Shown here in pieces: positions 32,654-43,291 of a stretch of DNA of 64,000 nucleotides. The notes under the pieces are model-generated. The model searched no databases. It saw only the letters and a program-made list of their open reading frames with translations, and was not told the DNA's origin. Position numbers and translations under genes: made by a program. Each line of letters begins with the position of its first letter. The first letter of the stretch is position 1. The stretch is from Rhynchopus sp. YZ270_cl-10 (lineage: Eukaryota > Euglenozoa > Diplonemea > Diplonemida > Diplonemidae): positions 1,329,501-1,393,500 of the forward strand of contig OZ037846.1 in assembly GCA_964035575.1 (NCBI GenBank). The letters run 5' to 3'.

Positions 32654-34766
32654 TGCGTGCAAAAATACCTTCAAGGCTCTCTGCAAGAAACTGCTCTGTC
32701 GTCACGAAGCTCTTTCAGCAGTTCTCTTTGTTTTTTTTTAAAAGGGTATTTTGCGTCTGCGCACTTTTTGTGTATCCTTTAATAAGAAGGTGTGCGCTGA
32801 GATGAGACTTTCCCTTCACATTGTTGTGCTCGTTCTCGGGGTGACAAAAGGAAGCTGTGTATTATCCTTTCCTCCAAAAAGTCAATATGGTGCTAACCTC
32901 TTGTTGGAAATAATGGGCCAGATCATTGCTGTGTGTGTTTTTTTTTGTTTCTTTTTCTTTTTTTAGGATATTTTGTACATTTTTTTTTCGCCGAAATTCG
33001 GTGAATGCGAATCCACAAGAGGCGTTTGCACTCGCAGGTCACATTTTTTTGATTGTGATCAAGGTGGCATAAGCACGAGGGGCTTAGGGTCATCATTTTT
33101 TTTTTATTTTAAGTCGCGGTTGTACGCGAACTTGCAAGGAAAAGAGGATATGGGTCGGTTCAGTGTATTCCACAGAACCGACACCTTTTGGTATGTCTCA
33201 GCTGAAAACCAAATAATTTTTATATAAAAGAGTTTTTGAAGGAAAGAAAACCCATCATGTTTTTGACTTTTTGATTGTACTCACACAATTCCCCTCTTTG
33301 TTCTCAAAAGTACAAAAAAAGCAACAATTTTTTTTTGTAAAAACCAAAATGGTTGGCAATCTTGCAAATGGTGATACATTGTGGGCTGTCGATGGACAGC
33401 AAAATCAGAATTATATCATGCAAACGATTGACGAAGAAGAACAGATTAAGAAGACAGTCTAAACAGAGATAGAGAACGAAATTCCCGTCTGAGACTCTCG
33501 TTCTATTCGAAAACAAAAGAAAAAAATATGGCCGTCGAAAAATTTCCGAAAAATGGACGGATTTCCCTTTGGTTTTGTAGCGATTTTGCTTACACATAAC
33601 TCGAAAAACACCATCCAAAATGAGACGAGAGTGGGGTGTTTTTTTCTTTTCTTTTTTTTTTTTTTTCTAAATATTTTATGATTTCTTCAATATTTCTCAG
33701 GTAACTTTCTTTTTAAATTTTTTTTAAAACTTTTTTTTAGGGTGCAGTGTTGAGAGGCGCATTCACCATTCAATGGTGCTTTCGGAAGTCGGTCAACGAC
33801 CTGTCAGCGACGTGTCACGACCTGTCGGTGACCTGTCGGCGACCTGTCAATATCAGGGGGTGTGTGTATAGAGTCCCTGTGTCAGCGACCTGTCAATATC
33901 GACCCCTCCCGGAGCACCATTCAAGATTATTTTTTATGTTTGGGAAAGGGGGAAAAGATATAGTACGCAGTGCAGGGAGGTTATCATTCACAATTCAAAA
34001 CGTGGAGTCGCCCTCCCTAGAATTTACGCTAGTCAGCTAAATGTGGGGGGGTGGGGCTGCGTCAAAAACAGAATTTACCCGTTTCTGCCTGCCGTTGATC
34101 TTTGTTACCCCCTCTCCATACACACGCCCAGATCCTTCACCCATCTCCACGAGCATTTTGCCGCAAACCCCGGAAAGACAAAAACAAAACAAAAACAAAA
34201 AAAAAAAACAAAAAAAAAATCTAGAATTTTAAATAGGATATGCTCCTAAGTCAAGCATTCCCCATTCTCCCACGACACCCTTCCCCCCGATTAAAAAAAA
34301 AAGGTGATTGTCGAAACGACAAAAAAATACCGTTTCTAAGCAGGCATTTCTCCAAAAAAAAAGGGGGATGGGCATTGCCTACAGGGCTTTTTTCTATTTC
34401 AAATTAAAAAAAAACCTGCCCAAACCCTATCTCACCCGGGCCTAGCTACCCGGGTATCCAATGATCTCCCGTTCGTTACCTGAGGAGTGGAGGTGGGAGT
34501 AGGACGTAGTAGCGGTATCCACGAAACTAGAGATAGGCGACGAACGGCTGCGTGGAGCTCACACGAAAAAAAGCGAGGTGTCATCGATTAATTATTTATT
34601 TTGAAAACTTGGTTGTATTAGTGTAGACACGCTTATTTTGTTTTTACACCTTCGTTGTTCGCTGTCGGGTGTATTTTTTATTTTTGCTTTTTCATCGGAA
34701 TATCAATCATCAACCAAAACACACCACCAAAAAAGGGGGCGAAAAAAAACAAAACAAAGGTAATAA
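32654..34766. other. Gene-free stretch with family L and J repeats
   Basis: Family L copy at 33785-33925 with tandem GACCTGTCGGC units, family J copy at 34470-34565, changed family B motif at 34302-34320, and reverse family A at about 34597-34632. Short frames (such as 33271-33462) have no recognisable content. Confidence 0.45.
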
Positions 34767-36025
34767 ATGATTCTTCGATCCGTAGGTGGCTCTTTGCTGC
34801 GGTGCACAGCTAGGGTGTGGGGTGTGGGCGTGAGCGGCGGAGTACCGACAGCACTGCGTGGTGCACGCCGCGCTGTACATGGTGAGGGCGGCACATCAGC
34901 ACCACCACCGGCACACCCGCCACGGAAGCGGCAACGACGCTATAGGGCTTCAGCATCGCTTGCATCAGTTGTCGAGAAGGAGGCGGTATGTGAAGGGAGG
35001 GGGAGAGGGGAGGGAGGGGGGTGCACGACGGTGAAGTAAATGACATCGTGATGTTACAAGTCATTTTATTTGTCAAAATACAGCTTGACAAATGGGACGC
35101 AGCAACGGTGAATGTGTGACTGAGTGTGGGGGATGCGTTCAAGAATTAAACTCCCCCCAAACCCCCTTTTTCGTCTTTGTTTTTATCCAAACGTCGAGTG
35201 GATGCGTAATAATTTTTATCTCCCCGTTTAGAAGCAGAGTGTGCTACGTTACGATTATTCACTAAATACAGGAAGACAAATGGGACACGGCAACGGTGAA
35301 GGAGACGCTTGCGATCCTAGAGCGTGCGACGATGCCTGCGTTCAACATTGTCGATACTTATGAGCACAGTCGAATGGTATGCTAAAACAGTGCTGCTCAA
35401 ACGCATCCCCCAAAACAGTATCCCCACCACCACCACCACACAGGACTTCTATGGGCGGGAGTGTCGCGATCCGAGCCTTGTTCTCACTGTCGAGTCCTTC
35501 AAGCTTGGAATGACCCCCGAGGACAGACTGGCACTGAACCTGCCAGCGAAGGTGTTCCTGCGTCTGCTCGAACTCTTTGTGCCACCTGAGGTGTGTGTGT
35601 GTGTGTGTTTTTTTATATAACAATTCTCTCCGTCGATTTTTGGTTTTTTGTCTCAGCTGTGCACACAAACGCCACAGATGATGCGCACAATGGGATTTTC
35701 ACATAAGACATCGATGTTCCACAGTTAGGGACGTTTGACACGGCGTTCTTTTTGGATTTTTTTTTCTTCTATTTTTTGCGTTCCATCCTCATGGTCTTCT
35801 TCACAACCTTCAACACCTCAGGAGTGGATGCTCGACCATTCCGTGGAAGAGCGGCACAACCGCCGCATGATGGAGTGGATGCGATACCAGCCCAACACAC
35901 CCGGCGCAGCTTCCTTGGAAGACTTCAAGAACGACCTCCCCCCGCAAGACTACCACTACGTCAAGAACCTTGCTGAAGCGCCCCCACGCCGTGCGTACCC
36001 CAGCTCCTGGCCACTCCGTCGGTAG
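34767..36025 (+). CDS. Four-exon gene, probable mitochondrial protein of unknown function
   Basis: Exons 34767-34985, 35272-35376, 35444-35590 and 35822-36025, all joined in phase 0, give 224 residues. Donors are GTATGT, GTATGC and GTGTGT, and each intron ends CAG. The first about 45 residues (MILRSVGGSLLRCTARVWG...) are rich in Arg and Ser and lack acids, as in a mitochondrial presequence. The middle (DPSLVLTVESFKLGMTPEDR) and the later segment EERHNRRMMEWM faintly recall mitochondrial small-subunit protein mS35, but this match is too weak to name the gene. The last exon junction is less certain than the others: an extra exon near 35658-35720 would hit a stop in the same phase. Intron 1 holds a duplicated exon-2 start and a family O repeat. 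Confidence 0.65.
35087..35265 (+). repeat. Family O insertion bracketed by a duplicated exon-2 start (intron 1)
   Basis: GACAAATGGGAC.C.GCAACGGTGAA, with the preceding AAATACAG, occurs at about 35076-35111 and again at 35265-35302, the real acceptor and exon 2. Family O (35113-35217) lies between. Reading from the upstream acceptor gives a stop after about 12 codons, so it acts as a decoy. A related 24-mer (GGGACAGCAACGGTGAAGGA) is at 43334-43353, at the start of the cyclase gene. Confidence 0.6.
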
Positions 36026-36335
36026 TCACCAAAAAGAAGGGGAAAAAATGGGGTAACTAGATTCCAAAAATCCAAAACCATTTTTCAAACTTTTCGACCG
36101 AGCTTTTTTCACTGTTCTCGGAAAGATCCTTTTTTTCTGAGACAACTTTTTAGACGAGCGGTGTACCGGGCAATACCGAATGACTTTTGTCTTCCGGGAA
36201 AAAAATTCTACCCCAAAATTATTTTCATTCCCCCCCCCTCCCCCTCCACCCCTCTCCCCCTCCACCCCTCCACCCTTTTCTCCAGACACAAAAAAAAAAA
36301 CACATGCTACACACACACACCACTTCTATCTTATA

Positions 36336-37265
36336 ATGAAATCGATGCATATCTGGCTTTTTGCCGCCATCGCGTTGGGTGCGATCACTTTAGTCTGGCG
36401 GGCTGCTGACTATGCACGCATGCCTCTGAAGGCACAGGGGAATGGTAGCACACGGGCACATGCCGATACAGCTTCTCTCCTCGAAACCCCTGCTCTCTGT
36501 ACGACCCGCGCAGACTGCAATAACAACGGTGCGTGCCTCTCGGCCGAATGTACCTGTGCACCAGGGTTTGCGGGGATATACTGCGACCGTTGTTCCACTG
36601 CGCACCATGGCTACCCAGAATGTAAGGCAGATGCAACATGCTACGCGCTCTCGTGGGATGCATGCACACCCCCCACCCCGCCCCGCCTCCTCCGGAACGA
36701 AGGCCTTCTCCCACACCGCCCGCGGCGACAGATCAGTCTGGTCTCCGCATCTGACGCGCTCGACCCCAACACGGTTCTTGGCGTGCAGATTGTGGACGGA
36801 CTATGGGGGAAGAACACCATCTCACTCAAGGTCTGCCACGTCAACAGATGTGGCGCAGAACAGCAAGGTGGAGGTCGGATATGCAAATGGGAGGAAACAA
36901 CAGAGCAGATCTATGTGCGAAACACGGGGTGTGGGGTGGATGTGATGGTGAAGCCACGGAGGGCAAGTGGGGCTGGGGCAGGGTTTAAAGGGGAGTGCAC
37001 TGATGCAGACGACCAGGCGGAGTTGTTGTGCACACTGCCGTCAAAACGTTACAAGGTGTATGCACGCGATGTGTCGTGGCTGCTTGAGAAGGATGCATCG
37101 GGCGGGTACTCTCTCGAGGCTGCAGGCTGGCGAGGGCACTACCTCATAGGCGGCCATACCACCGCCCTCAAGCACGGCAAACCACACCCTGAGCGCGAGG
37201 GGAGACTACGTCTCCACACCTTAGGGCAGAAGTACCTAGCGTCTTGCAATACCAGTTCGACGTAG
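36336..37265 (+). CDS. EGF-like single-pass membrane or secreted protein
   Basis: 309 residues. The N-terminus (residues about 5-21, IWLFAAIALGAITLVW) is a signal peptide or signal anchor. Residues 55-83 form an EGF-like module with the usual spacing: C, C, GAC, CTC, then GFAGIYC. More cysteines follow (86, 96, 102, 110), partly like a laminin-type continuation. Residues about 130-300 are a Cys-containing region of unknown fold (VCHVNRCG, NTGCGVDVMV). The chosen ATG follows a long C-rich pyrimidine tract with AG at 36284-36285; the open frame also extends upstream through that tract, which is unlikely to be translated. The protein is probably exposed on the surface or in the endomembrane lumen. 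The partner is unknown. Confidence 0.75.
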   Translation: MKSMHIWLFAAIALGAITLVWRAADYARMPLKAQGNGSTRAHADTASLLETPALCTTRADCNNNGACLSAECTCAPGFAGIYCDRCSTAHHGYPECKADATCYALSWDACTPPTPPRLLRNEGLLPHRPRRQISLVSASDALDPNTVLGVQIVDGLWGKNTISLKVCHVNRCGAEQQGGGRICKWEETTEQIYVRNTGCGVDVMVKPRRASGAGAGFKGECTDADDQAELLCTLPSKRYKVYARDVSWLLEKDASGGYSLEAAGWRGHYLIGGHTTALKHGKPHPEREGRLRLHTLGQKYLASCNTSST

Positions 37266-37879
37266 AAATGATTGTGATGCAATTCAAGGCGTCTGAAGTT
37301 GGCTTTGGTTCTCAGCGTCTGAGCGAGAGAGGCTGTGAGGAGGGATGTCTCAGAGTTTCGGGCCAAAAAAATAATATAAAATCTATGGCGAGTGTCAGAA
37401 TTGCGGTTCTCGAAGAGAAAAGGATGGGAGGAGAGAGACGCTTGCCGGGCTTTTTCACTATCATTCTCACACATAGCGCCATGGCGTACACACCCCGCAC
37501 ACAGCGTGAGGTAGCACGTCACACAGCAATTCGTCATCGTTTATGCTGTAGTAGACCGTCTTCATCTAACAGGCCTCCGTCGAGGTTTCGTGACTTAGTG
37601 TACGTTGCAGGAAAGGATGTAGCGTTCCTTGTTATATGAGGAGGAAAAAGCGAGAATAATGTAAAGAAACAAACAAACCAACTGCCTTCGGGGCTACGTT
37701 GTGCACAGAAGAGGCTTGGACAGGGTGATGGCCGGTGCTACAGAAAAAAGCAGTTAACAACTTACCAAAAAATGGAAGCCTCCCCCCTTTTTGCTTTTTT
37801 TTGTGTGTACAAACCACTTGACTGTTCTCATACTCCACTACAGCACTTCAGGTTGGGCCTATTGGTCTGGGCACCAAAC
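37266..37879. other. Intergenic stretch
   Basis: Contains a 131-codon frame at 37244-37639 that overlaps the end of the EGF-like gene in another phase and has no domain, so it is not called. A pyrimidine tract and AG (about 37850) precede the next gene. Confidence 0.45.
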
Positions 37880-38479
37880 ATGGACACGCCTACGTGCACA
37901 CGGCACGCGGTTTGCATATGCCGTGCACTTGCCTCGCGTGCAGTGGGAAGCGACCTTGCGACCTCTGTGCTGGAGTACTTGGACACAGGGCTGTCACCCG
38001 CCGTGGAGGCGCTGCTGGACAGCGAGCTGGACGTCATGCTGCGCTCTTTGGAGGTGATGTTCGGGAACCTGCACGTCGCGTTGCACCGCGACCTGCTCTG
38101 CAGCAGCTACACACACAGCTTTCCTGCCACCCGCTTTGCAACCATGGCACGTCTCCCACAGGGGTTGCTGGACAGCCTGGTGCGTGCTGCGTTACCACAG
38201 ATGTGTTACTGCGTCGCGGCGAACAATCCCTGCTGCATTGCCAGCGACTTCACCCTCGAGTGCAGTACCTGCAAGCGCCACCGCGGCTACACAAAAGGCC
38301 GCCTCGACACCTTTCTCCACGACTGCCAGGTCTCCCTCAGCGTCTCCGTGCACGGTGTGCACGGTGCAGACGCTAGCTGCACCATGCACCTCCAGCGCAT
38401 TGCTGTCCGCACCCCGCAAGCCCTCCTCACCTCCTGGGGCAAAGCAACACTGCAGCAGCTCAAAGGGCGCAAGAAGTAG
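37880..38479 (+). CDS. Cys-rich protein of unknown function
   Basis: 199 residues from ATG 37880. The same frame is open to 37772 but the extra residues are low-complexity. Strong G/C preference at third codon positions sets it apart from the flanks and supports coding. The first half is helical and rich in Leu (SVLEYLDTGLSPAVEALLD). The second half holds a Cys cluster with spacing like a small zinc site: CYCVAANNPCC, then LECSTCKRH. The C-terminus is basic (LKGRKK). I do not recognise the family, and a nuclear or RNA-linked zinc protein is only a guess. No intron is evident. Confidence 0.55.
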   Translation: MDTPTCTRHAVCICRALASRAVGSDLATSVLEYLDTGLSPAVEALLDSELDVMLRSLEVMFGNLHVALHRDLLCSSYTHSFPATRFATMARLPQGLLDSLVRAALPQMCYCVAANNPCCIASDFTLECSTCKRHRGYTKGRLDTFLHDCQVSLSVSVHGVHGADASCTMHLQRIAVRTPQALLTSWGKATLQQLKGRKK

Positions 38480-39194
38480 GTCGGGCAGGGAGGAGACCAA
38501 GTGTTCTGCACAGAGTCTGAAGCATGCAACGGTACCGCAGGGAAAGGTTTGACACGTTGCCGAGGGATGCGTGAGTATTGCCGCAAAGGCCCTAAGTGGT
38601 GTACCGTACGGAAGGGTACGGGACGGAAAGGAACCGACCAATGTCAGGTGGATAGAACGTCAGTAAAAGATATTGGGCGTCCACCAGCATGATGTGGCAA
38701 CCATGTCCTGTGATACATAGGTTCGTTTACGATATCGCAGTGTTCACGTGTATGTTTGAAGGGAGTCATCAGAATATAACTCCCTTGTCACAAGACATCT
38801 GTACCTCTTGAGTGATGTGCAGTTCACCATTCCGTAAAAATCGTTCCACCGTTTTGCAGGGTGGGGACGCAGGAGTTGGCGGTAAACGTGTTGACACACA
38901 ACGACACTGCAATGTCACTGCCTGTTGTAGGGCAAATGAACACGATGCTCGAACTGGGCGACTGCCCCCCACCCCCACAGTGAGGCGCTTACACTTTGCG
39001 CACCCCGTCTTCCAGATGACATCTGCAATGCATAAGCCAACGTTCGCCCCTTACAAGCATGCTTAGGATCTTTAAATATTTTCTATTTCTCTCTTCTCAC
39101 TACCGGCGAAATAAGGAAGAAAGCTATTTTGTTGTATCTTTGCCTCCCTCCTCCTTCTTATCACTGCCCCACAACAGAGCAACACTTCGAAACA
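38480..39194. other. Intergenic stretch
   Basis: No supported gene. It ends with a pyrimidine tract and CAG (39175-39177) 18 bases before the next ATG. Confidence 0.5.
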
Positions 39195-41917
39195 ATGGAA
39201 CTGTGTGTGCAGGGATATGATGAAAACAAATTCGTGATTGAGGTGGGCGAGAACGACACAACGGAGACGATGCGGCAGAAGGTGGCGTCTGCAACAGGGT
39301 TGTGCGAAGACAGCTTCCGCATGGGCTTCGGAGGGAAGGAGGAAGGAGAGGACATCACAGAACTGAGTGCTGGAGACGTGGTCGTGTTGACGAAAACGAC
39401 GAAGTACGAATCTCTTGAGGCACTTCGCGCCTTGGGTGAGACAGACATTTCCGAAGCGAGGTTGGCGACTCCCGACGGCGGACCGCCCCCCATAGCACAT
39501 TTTTGCGGTGCACGGGCGTACGGGATTAGTATCTTTTTTTCGAGAGAACCCAAGAGCGGCCAGGTCCTGGACAAGTACGTTGTGCTTTTAGACCTACAAA
39601 CTGTCTGGGGTGGTGGGACCTCGGGGCGAAGGGTGCTTCCCGGGACCCCAATATCCTACCACAAGGAGCTCGAGTCGTGCATGGAATGCAGGGTACTCTG
39701 AGCCGATCACTTCCACAACTCCCAGATCCCAAGACCTCCACGGGGGGCAGGCCTCCACGGCAACCCGCGACCGCCGACACCTTAGCTCCGTACTGCCTCT
39801 GTCTGTAACCTGCCGGTCCCCCACCTACCTACGCTTTTTGTGGTGTCTTTTTACGACGGTGGACCAAGGGGCTTTGCAGTGCAGTCAACGCCGACGGAGC
39901 GAGACTCGATTGTGACCGGGTGAAAAGGGAACCTTAGCCAGCGCTAACCAGCGGCAGTTTTGACTCAGGGAGGAGTTTCTCACCGCAGACTGGCGACACA
40001 CCCCCACTTTTTCGGGGTGGCTGCATTCCTCTTCGGAACGGGGTGTTCCATCCTATTTTTAAAAACGTTTATCGAAGCGAGGTTGGCGACTCCCGACGGC
40101 GGACCGCCCCCCATAGCACATTTTTGCGGTGCACGGGCGTACGGGATTAGTATCTTTTTTTCGAGAGAACCCAAGAGCGGCCAGGTCCTGGACAAGTACG
40201 TTGTGCTTTTAGACCTACAAACTGTCTGGGGTGGTGGGACCTCGGGGCGAAGGGTGCTTCCCGGGACCCCAATATCCTACCACAAGGAGCTCGAGTCGTG
40301 CATGGAATGCAGGGTACTCTGAGCCGATTACTTCCACAAAACTCCCAGATCCCAAGACCTCCACGGGGGGCAGGCCTCCACGGCAACCCGCGACCGCCGA
40401 CACCTTAGCTCCGTACTGCCTCTGTCTGTAACCTGCCGGTCCCCCACCTACCTACGCTTTTTGTGGTGTCTTTTTACGACGGTGGACCAAGGGGCTTTGC
40501 AGTGCAGTCAACGCCGACGGAGCGAGACTCGATTGTGACCGGGTGAAAAGGGAACCTTAGCCAGCGCTAACCAGCGGCAGTTTTGACTCAGGGAAGGAGT
40601 TTCTCACCGCAGACTGGCGACACACCCCCACTTTTTCGGGGTGGCTGCATTCCTCTTCGGAACGGGGTGTTCCATCCTATTTTTAAAAACGTTTATCGAA
40701 GCGAGGTTGGCGACTGTGACGGATCCTGAGGTGGCTTCTCTGCTTCTTCAGGCGGAGGTTGCGACTGTTATTCCTGACAGGTTCTTGTCGTTCGAATCGT
40801 TTACGAGACTTGATCTCTCTGCTGTGTCTGGGGTGACGCGAATTGAGCGCGGCTTCCTCTTCGGGTGTGCGTCGGTGGAAACCGTTGACTTGTCGGGATT
40901 GTGCAACGTTACGCACATTGGTAATGACTGTCTCTATGACTGCACATCGTTGACAAGCCTTGACGCGTCAGGGTTCACTGGTGTGACGTCGATAGGGACC
41001 TCGTTCCTCCAAGCAAGTGGCGTCACAAATCTTGACTTATCCGCGATGACGAGCGTGACGACGGTTGATCAATCCTTCCTTTTCAAATGCGAGTCGTTGG
41101 AAAGTCTTGACATCTCAGGATGGCGCAGAGTCACGCACATCAGCAAAGACTTCCTCTGGAACTGCGCCTCGTTGGCAACCATTGATTTGTCAGCTTTTTG
41201 CAGTGTCACGAAGATCGGCTCCAAATTTCTCTTCAACTGCTCGTCGTTGACCACCATCAGCTTTTCAGGGATGATCAATGTGACGGAAATTGGGAACTTT
41301 TTTTGTACGGGCTGCACCTCATTGGAAACGATTGACTTGACGGCACTGCACAGAGTTGTGAAGGTAGGGTACGACTTTCTTACGAGGTGCACCTCGCTGG
41401 CAAGTATCGATCTCTCAGCTTTTGGCGGTGCCACAGACGTTGGGCAAGGATTTCTTAGGCACTGTTCATCATTGAAAACAGTTGATTTATCAGTGTTGCG
41501 CAGCATCACGCACATTGAGCCAAGCTGGTTGCAAGGGTGCTTCTCGTTGACAACAGCAGACTTATCAGGACTGAGCAATGTTAGGAACATCAAGACACAT
41601 TTCAAGCGTGCACATCCTTGACTACGCTGGACATGTCAGGTACTGACAGCGACGCAATGATCGAGCACTACTTCCTGCGCAACTGCAACGCACTCACAAC
41701 AGTCGTCTTGCCAGGCAACATCGACATTCACGAGATGTCTCTCCCAGACAACCATGGCTTTGGCGTCACGAAGACCTTCCATGCACGTATGCGTGACATT
41801 TACGCAAGGTTTACGGAACAGTTCGGAGGCGTGCAGATACAACATCTAGTACGCACAGACGTGTCTGGAGATCCAAGACAATGTATTGCATTGAAAGCAG
41901 GACAAGAGAAGGTTTGA
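39195..41917 (+). pseudogene. Ubiquitin-like/LRR gene, split by an insertion and frameshifted
   Basis: Paralog of the intact gene at 46996-48204. Codons from ATG 39195 give a ubiquitin-like domain (MELCVQGYDENKF, then RQKVASATGLCEDSF, then LSAGDVVVLTK). The junction ETDISEARLAT is followed by an insert at 39471-40696. The gene resumes at VTDPEVASLLLQAEV (about 40716) with about a dozen 25-residue BspA-type leucine-rich repeats (C.SLxTIDLSxxxxVTxIGxxFL). Near 41613 one base appears to be missing: the first frame ends at 41621, and the repeats continue in the next frame as CTSLTTLDMSG to 41917. As it stands the product would be a short ubiquitin-like stub. Either a real pseudogene or, for the frameshift only, an assembly error. 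If the insert is spliced out as an intron the first break disappears. Confidence 0.8.
39471..40696. mobile_element. Two tandem copies of an about 603-bp insert in the LRR gene
   Basis: The 19-bp sequence CGAAGCGAGGTTGGCGACT occurs three times: 39452-39470, 40073-40091 and 40697-40715. Between them are two inserts of 602 and 605 bp that are almost identical (three single-base length differences plus one change). Removing both inserts with two copies of the 19-mer restores the host frame exactly. There are no terminal inverted repeats, no poly-A and no recognisable domain. The insert-derived frame ends at 39701. Each 19-mer contains GCGAG/GTTGG, so a GT...AG excision of 1,245 nt is formally possible, but GTTGGC is unlike the GTATGT donors of the other introns here. 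Confidence 0.8.
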
Positions 41918-42495
41918 TGCAAGCACAAGAGGGTTAAGGTCCGGGACAGGCTGCAGCGATGTTGAGGAACGGCCAGCAGAGGAAGTCAGTGGTCGAAGCC
42001 CGTCCGAAACGCAGTGCGCACCACAGGAGGATTCCCGCAAGTGGTGGAGACACTCAGAGTGACGCCACCAGCTGCGCACTGCTCCCTCGAAGCTGCACGA
42101 CGCACACCCTCACAGGCCACTTCTCCCGCAAGCACAGACGACACAGTGCAGACAACAGAGCTGGAATCGCTCTTGCACGGCTTACTGGCAGCCCTACAAT
42201 ATCATGACATGTACGACAGTTTGTGTGGAGAGAGGATTTGGTTGATCTATCCTTAAACCTTTCAAATGCAATGCACATCCGTTGCTATCGTGCGTAGTAA
42301 GTAGCATCAGTATTTGCGTTGCACCCCTCCACCTACTAGCCTGTGTGAAAATTCATTTTTAGATGTTTTGAGGATAACGACCACCACCCTCCCCTCTCTT
42401 TTTCACCTAATAATAACCTTCTAATAGCAAACTACAGACGCACCAGAATACAGACGCAGAAAGCATCGCAAAAAAACACTTTTCGATCTGCAGTG
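41918..42495. other. Stretch after the LRR pseudogene
   Basis: Short frames of moderate coding look (42014-42256, ending TELESLLHGLLAALQYHDMY...) could be a decayed 3' exon of the LRR gene, but the intact paralog has no matching region. No confident call. Confidence 0.35.
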
Positions 42496-43172
42496 AATCA
42501 GGGTCCTAGGTATAGGGAACGGAAAAGGTGCGGCACCTTTTCCGTTAAATTCAGATTTTTTTTTTTTTTGGGGGGGGATTTTTTTTTGGGTCCCCCCAAA
42601 GAAAAAAATCCCAGTAACGGGGGGTCCTCCTACACTCAGCTCACAACAGAATTTTTTGCTACCCAAAATCTCAATTTCCCATACAAAAATGCTCGCATTC
42701 AGAAGGAAAGCGCTCGCAAAACCCGAGGGGGCTCAAGGGCACACCATGGGAGAACTCGACTCAATTGGTCAAACGCTGAAGGAAAAGGAAGCATGTAGCG
42801 AAGCGAAAGCAAAAAAGTAGCGTACCGTGCGCCTGCGGCGCAAGATTGCAACTCACCCTTTCCCATGACATAGTTTGTCAGTAAAAATGTGCAATTTTAA
42901 GTGTTTTTTTTTTTTGAAATGTGCCGTACCGTGGCTTCGCCAGGAACCTTTGGGTGCCATGAGCGTCGTTTCTTTTTGTAAATGCTGAGGTTACTGATAA
43001 GCGCACGATTCTTTCGTGCCACACATTCTTGGATGGTAGCATCATTGTCGTTGGAGTAATCATTTTTGAGGCTGTTGTGGGGTGGTAAATTTTCCGCGCA
43101 CAGCGCGGAAAATTTTTTCTTGCAGCACCTTTTCCGTTTTCGTTTTTTTTATTTGGACCTAGAACCCTGAGT
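42496..43172. mobile_element. TIR element E8 next to the cyclase gene
   Basis: The left end (GAATCAGGGTCCTAGGTAT) and right end in reverse (CACTCAGGGTTCTAGGTCC) are an imperfect inverted repeat. Just inside is GAACGGAAAAGGTGC, also present inverted at the right (CAGCACCTTTTCCGTTTTCG). The interior contains the second family N copy (42740-43010). Non-coding. It lies 120 bp before the cyclase ATG and may therefore overlap its promoter. Confidence 0.65.
42740..43010 (+). repeat. Dispersed repeat family N, copy 2
   Basis: Matches 7632-7900 (AGTAGCGTACCGTGCGCCTG; GTGGCTTCGCCAGGAAC; GCTGAGGTTACTGATAA). Confidence 0.65.
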
Positions 43173-43291
43173 GAATGCAAGGTGGGGGGGTTTTTTTTTT
43201 CATGAAACCAATTTTTCTCTCGAAAAAAACCTCCCCCTTCCCCAAAGGGTACACAAATATTTTTATACACATTTCAAAAATAAAATAAAAT

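Noticed and set aside
1-34766. LTR retrotransposon or virus-like element
   Set aside because: No reverse transcriptase, integrase, protease or capsid motifs and no long terminal direct repeats were seen; the elements found are TIR-type or small retroposons.
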